A stretch of 53,046 bases of DNA. Source: Pseudanabaena sp. 'Roaring Creek' (GTDB lineage: Bacteria; Cyanobacteriota; Cyanobacteriia; Pseudanabaenales; Pseudanabaenaceae). Location: assembly GCF_001402795.1 (NCBI RefSeq), contig NZ_LIRE01000743.1, positions 1-53,046 of the forward strand. Reading direction: 5' to 3'. Within the stretch, counting starts at the first letter, position 1. The number at the start of each line of letters is the position of its first letter. Positions 8,846-17,400 of this stretch are shown piece by piece. The position numbers were made by a program, and so were the translations under genes. Under the pieces are notes generated by a model that saw only the letters and a program-made list of their open reading frames with translations, was not told the DNA's origin and did not search any database.

Positions 8846-9262
8846 ATGAAGCCACCATCAATTTTTAAGATCGCCATCGAAGCACTTGTGACTGTGAGTC
8901 TGATTGCATTACTGGGATTATTGACCGCACTAACCTATGCCCTACTATCATTTCTAGGGACTGAACCCACTGATCAATCCCTTCTAACTTCTCAAGGGCA
9001 AACACCTGAAGCCACAGTCAAGCATCTAACAGCCACAAAACCAGAGCTACCAGATGCAATGGAAGCTTTACCATTAGCAAAAGCAGCACCAAAACTGAAA
9101 GCTACGGTAAAGGAAGTAAAGACTGAAATCATTGCCGAAGTCGCTACCAAGCCACTCACGAAAATGACCGTTCAAGAACTAAGACCCCTAGCCAAAGAAC
9201 GCAGAATCCCTAACTGGCGAAAACTGAAGAAGAAAGAATTGCTCTTCTACTTAACCGCCTAG
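8846..9262 (+). CDS. Membrane-anchored protein with a C-terminal SAP/Rho-N-like helical domain
   Basis: 138 residues from ATG 8846, chosen over an upstream TTG because TTAGGA sits 7 bases before it. Residues 6-37 form one strong hydrophobic membrane segment (IAIEALVTVSLIALLGLL). A Thr/Pro/Lys-rich linker follows. The last 35 residues (MTVQELRPLAKERRIPNW, then LKKKELLFYL) match the SAP/Rho-N type helix-turn-helix that binds DNA or RNA. The protein could tether the plasmid or its transcripts to the membrane (inference). It ends just before a perfect 15-bp hairpin. The individual family is not known to me. Confidence 0.65.
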   Translation: MKPPSIFKIAIEALVTVSLIALLGLLTALTYALLSFLGTEPTDQSLLTSQGQTPEATVKHLTATKPELPDAMEALPLAKAAPKLKATVKEVKTEIIAEVATKPLTKMTVQELRPLAKERRIPNWRKLKKKELLFYLTA

Positions 9263-9276
9263 TTTCAAATAGCAAT

Positions 9277-9321
9277 CTTGTCAATGTAGATATCTATCAA
9301 AAAGAAATCTACATTGACAAG
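9277..9321. terminator. Perfect 15-bp intergenic hairpin, no T-tract
   Basis: Arms CTTGTCAATGTAGAT (9277-9291) and ATCTACATTGACAAG (9307-9321) pair perfectly around a 15-base loop. No run of T follows, so it may be a transcript-end stabilizer, processing site or bidirectional terminator rather than a standard one. Confidence 0.6.
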
Positions 9322-9392
9322 CAAGAAGAACGCTAGCGCGTAAAGTCCGTGAGCGATTGTCAACCACAAATTAAAATCAGGAGACTAAAAAC

Positions 9393-9833
9393 ATGGCTCG
9401 TCAACTAAGATTCGATACCCCTGAAGAACTTGCCGATAAAATCATTGACAAGCTGAGTCAAGCAGAACTGCACGTAACCACCAGAGCCTTGATTGTCCAT
9501 ATCAACGCGCAAATCCCAGTCAAGGAACTGGAAAAGACAGTCGCAGCCAGCAATGCAGTAGTTGAAACATCTCGCAAATCCAAAGCCCGTAAACCACAAG
9601 TTAGCACAGACAAGATGTGGCTGTATCAAGCAAAGAAGGGATGGGCTTTGGCGAATATCAACCTGCCAATTGAGAAAGTGATTCAACGCTTGCAGAATCA
9701 TTATGGCTGCAAGATTCTGGCAACCAAAGAAGGCAAGATCAACTTTCTGCCATCAAAGCCCACAACAATTGACGAACTGCAAAAGAATGGATTTGTCGTT
9801 TATCGCCAAGACCTGAACAAGAAAGCAGCCTAG
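9393..9833 (+). CDS. Hypothetical protein, 146 residues
   Basis: A well-formed gene with ribosome site CAGGAG 9 bases before the ATG. Residues 1-40 are helical (DTPEELADKIIDKLSQAE). A Lys/Ser/Ala-rich basic linker (about 55-75) follows, then an alpha/beta C-terminal half ending NKKAA. I do not recognise the family. The basic linker and position between the two polymerase-like genes suggest a nucleic-acid-binding accessory. It is flanked on both sides by perfect hairpins (9277-9321 and 9859-9892), so its message may be separated from its neighbours. Confidence 0.65.
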   Translation: MARQLRFDTPEELADKIIDKLSQAELHVTTRALIVHINAQIPVKELEKTVAASNAVVETSRKSKARKPQVSTDKMWLYQAKKGWALANINLPIEKVIQRLQNHYGCKILATKEGKINFLPSKPTTIDELQKNGFVVYRQDLNKKAA

Positions 9834-9858
9834 TCCCCATCTAGAAACGAAAATCAAA

Positions 9859-9892
9859 AGCGACTAGATCCAAATCGTTGGATCTAGTCGCT
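9859..9892. terminator. Perfect 13-bp hairpin just before the second polymerase gene
   Basis: AGCGACTAGATCC (9859-9871) and GGATCTAGTCGCT (9880-9892) pair perfectly around an 8-base loop. There is no T-tract. The next ATG is only 25 bases downstream, after TTTGAGAACAAA, a leader also seen before the helicase gene at 14484. Confidence 0.6.
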
Positions 9893-9916
9893 AAATTACT
9901 TTGAGAACAAAAATAA

Positions 9917-12280
9917 ATGCTAACGATCGCCAAGACCAACCTCGCCACAGGAGAGATCGTCGATAACGAGCTCCAATTTCGGGACACCCTCCTCGAAGCC
10001 CTGCATCCAGACATCAACCTCAGCATCGGCAACATTTCCACCTACTTACAAAAGATTGCCAAAGCCGAAAGCATCGCTAAAACCAGCAAATCCGCCAGCA
10101 AACGCAGTACAGCAACTAAAAGCATCGCACCCTTGAAGAAACAAGCGATCGCCGCCTTAACCAAAGGGCTAGGCAAATACCAACTAGCAGGAGCGTCGGG
10201 AGCCAGAAAACATGGAGACTTCTTCTTCTGCCAAGGACTAAACCCCTTTGCCACCTATTTCCCCAGTGCGATGGGACAAATCAACTACGGCTCCATCCTC
10301 ATGACCGAATGCCTGAAAATCTATAGCATCGAACGAGTAAACATCCTCATTGTCCAAGACAAAGAACATCGCACCGATGACTGTCACGGCAAAATCAGCC
10401 ATGAACTTCTAAACCAACTGCGCCAAAGCCAAGACTTTGTGATCCCAGCCAACACCCCTTTCCAGTTTCGAGCAGGAATTGCCCATCAATGGGTTGCCAA
10501 AGGAACCTTACAACTCAGCCTAAACTGTCCCGCAGGAATTGACTTAATCCTGCCTCTATCATGTTTCAAAGGACACAAGCCCAAACTAGGTATCCACAAA
10601 CTCGCCAATCTGAAACTTGGAATCGTTAACTTTGCCCAAAAACGTAGAGTCAAGACCTCCTATACCGTCTGGCAATGGTTTAGTCAACAAGCGATCGCCC
10701 AAGATGTCTTGCCCACCACTCAACAGAAAGCGGAAACCCTAGTGGCTGCCCAATCAAACATTCAACAACTCTGCCAACTGATCCAAACCGAACAGTGGGT
10801 GAAAACAGATGAACCTGAAGAAGAACGCGAAGAAGAAGCCGACGGCAAAATCCTCGCGGAGATCCTCAAACACGACATTCACGGACAACTGCTAGAACAT
10901 CCCTATGTGGTACGAAAGATTGAAGACTTAGTAAGAAGACGTTGGTTAACCCTTGCTACCAGTGGCGGCATCAACTTCTCTAGCTTCATGGCGCAGCCCT
11001 ATCCCGAACTAGGAGAACTAGAAATGTGCATCCCTGAAATGCCCGAAGGCGAATATGTCGGCTTCCGCTATCCCATCCGCGATCAGAACGACTTGCAAAT
11101 CTGGACAAACAAACACTTTAAAGGACTCAACCAACAGGGAACCATGTATGTCAACCCAGACATCGCGCGTGACTATTGCGGTATGGACTTTGATGGTGAT
11201 ACTTTCTGCGTGAAATCAGTTAAGAAACTACCAGAAATCGCCAAAGAAATTCGTCAGCACCACCTCAAGCCCACCACTTACAAACCCGACAAAGTACCAG
11301 TGCAAGGCACATTAGCGGAAGTCGCCTTAAGATCTACTGAAAACCAAATTGGATTGATTACCTATTACCTAGCCACAGCATGGGCAACAGGACAGCATCA
11401 ATATATTGCAGGTTTAGCCCAAGAAGTCCAAGTTGCTGTAGATCGGCTCAAATCCGACCTCAGCCATAATCAAACCTTTCTCGATGAAGTGGGCAAAAGC
11501 CTACCAAAGTTAGATTGGCTGATCGATCGCAAGATGCAAGGAGTCTATGGTAGCTACTACGACGCTAAACAGAGATGTAAGATGCCCGCTAGACCAATGG
11601 AAGCAAACGGAGAATACACCGATGCAATCTCTCTACTGATTCAATCAGTGAATACGATCTGGCAACCCGTAGATTTACACGAACGTACCCTACTCGAATT
11701 CCGCGAACTATTTATCAAACCGAGTGAAACCCTCTACAAAAGAGCGATCGCCCGTCGCGATGAATATACCAGCAAGATTAGGGAAGCGATGAAACTATCA
11801 AGCGATCGGGAATCTCGCAAGAAAATCCTCAGAGCCGCAGTGCAATGGGCGAAAGGACTAGGTGAGAAGCTACGACAGAAAAGTGAGCAAACAGCGCAAA
11901 CCTGTGCTGCCGCTATGTGGCAAGCCAGTCACAACGGCGATCATGGCACTGCAAGCGTTGTCTTCAATATGTTCCTACCAGAGATCTGCGATCGCCTCCA
12001 TGACAACCAACTGATGCGTTTGCAAGTAGTGGGCGCACAGTATGGAGAACTCGCATCAACCAAATGGACAGGAAATGGAGAACACGCCTGTATTCCCATT
12101 CTTGTATCTCAACGCCAAGAAGATGGCAGATATCAAATTGAAGTCATCCGTAAAAGCAGGAAAAAGCCATACCTGCTAGGACTTGTCGCCAAAGACTCCG
12201 CCAAAGTATTGGTTGGAGAATACACAGCTTCGCTGAAAACACATCAAAAGACCATAGTTTGTGAACTGGTCGCTGCATAA
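9917..12280 (+). CDS. Two-barrel (RdRP/QDE-1-like) polymerase homologue, core form
   Basis: 787 residues. The order of motifs follows eukaryotic RNA-dependent RNA polymerases. TDDCHGKISHELLNQL matches the TDGxGxIS..LA..L block. FQFRAGIAHQWVAKGT has catalytic-type lysine K195. ILPLSCFKG has K218, matching the RPSxxKF lysine. GEYVGFRYPIRDQNDL matches GxVxVxRNPxxxxxD. CGMDFDGDTF has D424, D426 and D428, matching SGxDLDGD. NQIGLITYYLAT and LAQEVQVAVDRLK (D509, K512) match the conserved helix with AVDfpKtG. All catalytic positions are present, so an active polymerase is expected. Unlike the paralogue at 3305 it has no long C-terminal extension. An acidic insert (EEEREEEADGK) lies near residue 300. 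Likely function: plasmid-specific transcription, priming or RNA copying (inference). It ends inside a strong terminator. Confidence 0.75.
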   Translation: MLTIAKTNLATGEIVDNELQFRDTLLEALHPDINLSIGNISTYLQKIAKAESIAKTSKSASKRSTATKSIAPLKKQAIAALTKGLGKYQLAGASGARKHGDFFFCQGLNPFATYFPSAMGQINYGSILMTECLKIYSIERVNILIVQDKEHRTDDCHGKISHELLNQLRQSQDFVIPANTPFQFRAGIAHQWVAKGTLQLSLNCPAGIDLILPLSCFKGHKPKLGIHKLANLKLGIVNFAQKRRVKTSYTVWQWFSQQAIAQDVLPTTQQKAETLVAAQSNIQQLCQLIQTEQWVKTDEPEEEREEEADGKILAEILKHDIHGQLLEHPYVVRKIEDLVRRRWLTLATSGGINFSSFMAQPYPELGELEMCIPEMPEGEYVGFRYPIRDQNDLQIWTNKHFKGLNQQGTMYVNPDIARDYCGMDFDGDTFCVKSVKKLPEIAKEIRQHHLKPTTYKPDKVPVQGTLAEVALRSTENQIGLITYYLATAWATGQHQYIAGLAQEVQVAVDRLKSDLSHNQTFLDEVGKSLPKLDWLIDRKMQGVYGSYYDAKQRCKMPARPMEANGEYTDAISLLIQSVNTIWQPVDLHERTLLEFRELFIKPSETLYKRAIARRDEYTSKIREAMKLSSDRESRKKILRAAVQWAKGLGEKLRQKSEQTAQTCAAAMWQASHNGDHGTASVVFNMFLPEICDRLHDNQLMRLQVVGAQYGELASTKWTGNGEHACIPILVSQRQEDGRYQIEVIRKSRKKPYLLGLVAKDSAKVLVGEYTASLKTHQKTIVCELVAA

Positions 12281-12324
12281 AAGCAATACATCCTTAGGCT
12301 ATAGGTCAAGGATGTATTGCTTTT
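12279..12324 (+). terminator. 17-bp perfect terminator hairpin after the second polymerase gene
   Basis: Arms at 12279-12295 and 12308-12324 are perfect inverse copies (core AGCAATACATCCTT) with a 12-base loop. The left arm overlaps the stop codon and the right arm ends in TTTT followed by ATCTTT. It also lies downstream of the convergent methyltransferase gene. Confidence 0.75.
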
Positions 12325-12381
12325 ATCTTTGCGTAAAGTCGTCTAATCAGAAGAGCAAGGTAATGCGTCATGAGCGATGGA

Positions 12382-13278
12382 TTATACCTTTCGGGCAACG
12401 TGAAAAGCTGATATGTAATAGAGCGTCAGGTAATCACGATCATCTTGATGAAGCATCCGATATAGCACTTCTCTCAATTTTGTAAATAGATTATTTCTAG
12501 TAGTCTCTTCCAGCGCAATATATGGCGATAAGGTACTCAATAGCAAGAGATAGTCATCAAGGCTGTATTGAACTTCGTTAACCATAGATTCATAAGATAA
12601 ATCTTCAAAATATCCTGAACTTAGAATATCTTGGCTAAACTTCTGGAAATGATCTTGATGTGTAAGCTGATCTTCATATCTAGCATAGATAGGAACAGAA
12701 GGAGCAAGGGTCTGATAAACTCTGTCAACAATTTGGTAAGTTGTATAATCTAGTTGAGGAGGTGTATTCCATAACAAAACCAAATATCCATCCGCCTTTA
12801 GGGCTTCAAAGGACTTGAAGTAAGAGATCGCAGGATCGATCCAATGCCAAGATGTTGCTGCTAATACTGCATCAAATTCATTCTTTGCAATTTCCCATTC
12901 TTCAAAGGAAGTATTAACAATTTTCACTTGCGGATATGCCGCACAGTTTTGTCTAGCTAGTTGGAATGCTTCTAAATTTGGCTCTAGACTAAGCAAAGAG
13001 AATCCTAATTCAGCAAAAGAAACTGTAGCGATCGCAGGTCCGCAACCAATCTCAAGAATATTTGATTTGGGGGGCAATCGTGTTAGTTCAATAACGCGAG
13101 AAATAAGTTCAAGAGCATATCGGGGTCTCACCCGATTATAAGCATCAGCCACCGAACTATACCAAGTTCGCTTGGAATCTATGCCTTTTCCAACATAATC
13201 TTTAGTTACTTCTGCCCAACTTTTATGATTAGGATTTGCGAGAATATCTTCTTGGAACGAATTGGGCAAATTAGTCAT
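12382..13278 (-). CDS. Class I SAM-dependent methyltransferase, probable cargo
   Basis: 298 residues from ATG 13278 (an upstream GTG at 13287 would add three residues). Motif I is ILEIGCG (residues 74-80). The acidic loop after strand 2 is SLEPN. FDAVLAATSWHWID is the post-motif II/III region seen in ubiquinone/menaquinone-type and small-molecule methyltransferases. The C-terminus is helical. The substrate is unknown. It runs against the surrounding plus-strand genes and sits between the polymerase and the methylase/helicase genes, so it looks like an insertion. Its codon use is AT-richer than its neighbours and it holds few HIP1 sites. It faces the terminator at 12279-12324. Confidence 0.8.
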   Translation of the reverse strand: MTNLPNSFQEDILANPNHKSWAEVTKDYVGKGIDSKRTWYSSVADAYNRVRPRYALELISRVIELTRLPPKSNILEIGCGPAIATVSFAELGFSLLSLEPNLEAFQLARQNCAAYPQVKIVNTSFEEWEIAKNEFDAVLAATSWHWIDPAISYFKSFEALKADGYLVLLWNTPPQLDYTTYQIVDRVYQTLAPSVPIYARYEDQLTHQDHFQKFSQDILSSGYFEDLSYESMVNEVQYSLDDYLLLLSTLSPYIALEETTRNNLFTKLREVLYRMLHQDDRDYLTLYYISAFHVARKV

Positions 13279-13347
13279 AAAATCCACTTGGCGGTTAGTA
13301 ACGATCTTATGGGGTCAGCTTACCATCTGTGAGAACAACAATGAATT

Positions 13348-14394
13348 ATGACTAATGTATTTTTGGCTAGCGCTTGTTCGCAAGAACAAAAACTAGTGAA
13401 AAAGCCAAAAATGTACCAACCAATATTTGAGATCACGCCAGAAATTGAGCAGCATTTTGATAGCCCCCTGCGAGTAAAAGCCGAAGCAACCGTCGAGGCG
13501 ATCGCCCTAAGTAAATCAATATCATCAGCAACAGCAGAGCAACAAGTCTCTCTTGCCAAAGCATCAGGATGGGGAACCCTCACCGATATCTGGGTAAAGA
13601 CTAATCATCAAGGAAATACATGGCAGCATCGATGCCATGAAAAACTGAGCCAACTATTGACCCAAACTGAAATCCAAGCCGCAAAATCTGCAACCGCAAC
13701 CGCTTACCAAACGAGCTTTGAAGTCATCCGCGCCATGTGGGATCTTCTTAGCAAGATCGGCTTTACGGGTGGAGCGATCGTTGAGCCAGCGTGTAACACA
13801 CTCTCCTTTATGGGATGTCAGCCCGCGCTGATGAGAGAGAGATCGCAATGGGTCAGCATAGAAATAGACCCAATCTTTGCCCAAATCGCGAGATTGCTAT
13901 ATCCAGAATCCCTGATTTACGCACAGGGATTTGAGACAGTGAGCCTAAGTGACAACAGTTTTGACCTAGCGATCGGCAATGTTCCCTTTGGCAATTACAA
14001 ACTCTACGATCCGCGCTACGCCCACCTGAACCTAAGCATCCATAATTACTTTCTAGCCAAATGTACAGATTTAGTGAGGGAAAATGGGTTGATAGCCATG
14101 ATTACCAGTTGTTTCACCCTTGATGCAGCCAATACCAGTTTTCGGAAATATCTAGCCAGTAAGTTAGAGCTAGTGACCGCTATTAGATTACCAGATATAG
14201 CTTTTAAGAGGTTTGCCAACACGGAAGTGGTTGCGGATATCCTTGTTTTCCGCAAACTCACAGAAACTGAGCTGAGAGCCACGAATCAGAAAAACTATCA
14301 ATATCCTGATTGGGTAAAGACAGTTCCATCAGGCAAACATACAGTCAATCAGGAGCCAATCATGATTAACCAATGGTTTGTAGAGTCAGCCTAG
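13348..14394 (+). CDS. N6-adenine DNA methylase-like protein, split partner of the downstream helicase
   Basis: 348 residues. Motif I region VEPACNTLSFMG (E146) and motif IV IGNVPFGNY (N211-V-P-F214, a variant of the NPPY adenine-methylase motif) define a Rossmann methylase. ENGLIAMITSCFTLD and AIRLPDIAFKRFANTEVVADILVF are typical of the methylase half of large phage and plasmid methylase-helicase proteins. In those relatives methylase and helicase are fused; here they are separate genes 90 bases apart. No target-recognition domain is seen, and NVPF differs from consensus, so activity is uncertain. The start at 13348 follows GAGAACAA; an ATG at 13411 is an alternative. Role: modification of, or tracking on, the element's own DNA (inference). 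Confidence 0.75.
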   Translation: MTNVFLASACSQEQKLVKKPKMYQPIFEITPEIEQHFDSPLRVKAEATVEAIALSKSISSATAEQQVSLAKASGWGTLTDIWVKTNHQGNTWQHRCHEKLSQLLTQTEIQAAKSATATAYQTSFEVIRAMWDLLSKIGFTGGAIVEPACNTLSFMGCQPALMRERSQWVSIEIDPIFAQIARLLYPESLIYAQGFETVSLSDNSFDLAIGNVPFGNYKLYDPRYAHLNLSIHNYFLAKCTDLVRENGLIAMITSCFTLDAANTSFRKYLASKLELVTAIRLPDIAFKRFANTEVVADILVFRKLTETELRATNQKNYQYPDWVKTVPSGKHTVNQEPIMINQWFVESA

Positions 14395-14430
14395 CGGCTG
14401 ATCTAGAGAGTAACCACACCAAAACTACCG

Positions 14431-14467
14431 AGCGAGTCAATCCTATTAAGGATTGACTCGCTTTTTT
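14431..14467 (+). terminator. 14-bp perfect terminator between methylase and helicase genes
   Basis: AGCGAGTCAATCCT (14431-14444) and AGGATTGACTCGCT (14449-14462) pair perfectly around a 4-base loop and are followed by TTTTT. The helicase ATG lies only 17 bases later, after ATTGAGAACAAACCC, so a new transcript or read-through must supply the downstream gene. Confidence 0.8.
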
Positions 14468-14483
14468 AATTGAGAACAAACCC

Positions 14484-17400
14484 ATGTCTATAAGCCCATT
14501 CAAATTCCGCAATATTCTCGGAGAACTGACCGTATCAAAACTATACGGCGGAGAGCACTTAGGAGTAACAGCCCCAGCAAACTTTGACCTACGCAAAGAG
14601 ATTAGCAAGATTGGAAAAGCGATCGCTAAATTCTATGAACCAGCAGTAACTCAAACCAAAATAATCCAGATCCCCCCACAGTTACAAAAAGTGCTGCCAA
14701 ATGCCTTTTGTGAACATGAAGGACAAATCTATCGGCGCACCGACTATCAGCTAGAACTAGTTGCAAACCAACAACAACGCATTCGCGCCGCCATGTCTGT
14801 GGCAAAGATCCTCGACCTAGTGCTGAGAATGCAGCAGTACGAAGACGAAAAAGAACTAGCCAAACTGCGCCAAATTCTCAATCAAAAATATGATGAGTTC
14901 GCAATTAGATTCGGGCATTTCACCAGCAAGGAGAATCTCAGCATCTTCCAAGAAGATCCCAACTACTATCGATTGAGAGCATTAGAAATCGACCGAGGCA
15001 AAGCAAAAAGCCCCGCTAAAGCCCCTATCTTCCATCAAAGAACAGTCAGAGCGACCCCAAGATATCGTGCCGATAATGCCAAAGATGCCCTAGTCCAATG
15101 TCTGGATGCCAAAAGCTTTATCGACTTGGATTGGATCGCTAACCTCATCGACCAAAGCATTAGCACTGTTATTACAGAGCTAGAAGGCGATATTTTCTAC
15201 AACGGCACAATGCCACCAGCAACAGTACAAGAAACCACCAATGCTGAATGGATTACCAGAGAAGAATTTATCAGTGGCAACGTCGTCGCCCGACTCAACA
15301 AAATCATCGCATGGAAAGAAAGCGGAGTACCCAATTGGCTGAACATTGATAAATACCATCACACAATTAGCAGCAATCAACCTGTCCCCTGTTTACCTGA
15401 AACCTCAGACGTAGATATCAAAGTACGCTGTGCGGTAAAGCTAGGCATCAACGTCAATGCGATGACACCAGACGAGCTAAAACTGCTGTTACACAACACG
15501 ATCCGCGTCAGACTAGGCACAACATGGCTCCCCGAAGATGTCATCAAAGAATTTAGCGAACAACTACTGAGCCATGCAGGAACCAGCACCGTTAAATTCC
15601 ATCATGACCCCGCCAACATTTGGGTAATCAAAGGTGACAGCAAACTTGTGAGTTCACCTCAAAACAAAACCGAATGGGGAACCCCTAACCACACTGCCCT
15701 TGAATTGATAGAACACGCGCTCAACCAAAAAGACCCAAAAATCTATGACCATATCCAAGACAAGCATGGCAATGTCATCAGCATCTTGAATGTGGAAGCC
15801 ACAACAGTATCACGGACAATGCAAGACAAAATTCAAACCGCTTTCAAAGCATGGATTTGGAGTGAAGGCGATCGCGCTGAACAGCTATGTCTGCACTACA
15901 ACCAATACCACAACCTCTATCGCGATACCGTGTATGACGGCTCGCACCTAACCTTCCCCAACATGGCTCCCGACTTCGAGATGCGAAGTCACCAGCGTAA
16001 CTTTGTGCGTCGAGTGGAACGGCAAAGAGCATCTTTCGCTGCCCATCGGGTCGGTTACGGTAAAACCGCCACGATGATCGCCGCAGGCATGGAACTAAAA
16101 CGCAAAGGTATGGCGCACAAAGTTATGCATGTAACCATGAAATCGATCTTGCCAGGATACAGCAAAGAATTTCGTCGACTGTACCCCGAAGCCAAAATTC
16201 TTGTACCAAACACTCAAGAATTCGCCAAAGATCGCCGCCGCGTTCTGCTGAGTCAAATCGCCACCCACAACTACGATGCAATTATTCTCACCTATGAACA
16301 ATTCTTCAACCTGCAAATCAGCGAATCAACTGAACTGATGTTTCTCGAGGAGCAAATGTCGGCGATTAGTTCCATTTGCGAAGCAACCAATAAAGATGAA
16401 TCCAGACAAGTATTTCGCAGTCTTGAAGTGATGCGGAAGAAAATCTCATTACGCATCCAAGAAATCGAAACCAGCGATCGCAAAGACCGCGTGATTTACT
16501 TCGAGCAACTGGGTATTGATGCGCTCTTCCTAGACGAAGTACAGCAAATCAAACGATTGCAAATCCTCACCACCCAGCACAATGTTGCGGGCATTCCCAC
16601 AGGTTACAGCCAACGCGCCCATGACTCCTTCATGAAAGTGCGATACCTACTAACCAATGGTAAAAGAGTAATCTTTTCCACAGGCACACCCCTGAGCAAC
16701 ACGATGGCGGAAATGGATGTGTGGATGCGCTATCTGCAACTAGACCTGCTGCAACAGCAAGGACTAACGCATTTTGACAGCTTCTGCTCAAGATTCTGTG
16801 AAACCAGCACTGCTCTAGAAATCAGTCCCACAGGCAAACTGAAATCGAAAACCCGCCTACGTGAATTCGTGAATATGCCCGAACTGATGGCGATGTGGTG
16901 TCAAGTCACCGATATCCAGACCTCCCCCCTTGCTGAAGTCAAAACCCCTAAGCCCCATTACCATGTGATGTCCTGCAAACCATCATTAGAGCAAATTGCC
17001 TATATGGACAAACTCTGCGATCGCGCCGAGGCAGTGGCAAAACGTAAAGTCAAGCCCGAAATTGACAACATGTTGAAAATCACAGGTGATGGAGCCAAAG
17101 CCTGTATGCATACCAAATTGGTATCACCCAATGCAAGCGAATGGATTGATAACAAACTGCTCGCCTGTGCGTGGAATGTCTGGCAAATCTGGACGATTAC
17201 CTCGATCGCCAAAGGCACTCAAGCTATATTTTGCGATCGCAATGCACCTAAGAAAGACAGGTGGAATAGTTATAGCTATATCCGCGATACCCTCGTGATG
17301 CTGGGTATACCTGCCGACCAGATTGCCTTTATCCATGATTACGACACGGATACCAAGAAGGCAAGACTGTTTGAAGCCATCAACGAAGGTAGCATCAGGA

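Noticed and set aside
3305-12280. The DFDGD proteins as stray fragments of the host RNA polymerase beta' subunit
   Set aside because: No beta' signature around the triad (NADFDGDQMAVH is absent), both barrels lie in one chain, and the spacing and flanking motifs fit eukaryotic RdRP instead.
12382-13278. SAM methyltransferase as a DNA methylase of a restriction-modification system
   Set aside because: Motif pattern is that of small-molecule methyltransferases and no NPPY or PC motif or nuclease is nearby.
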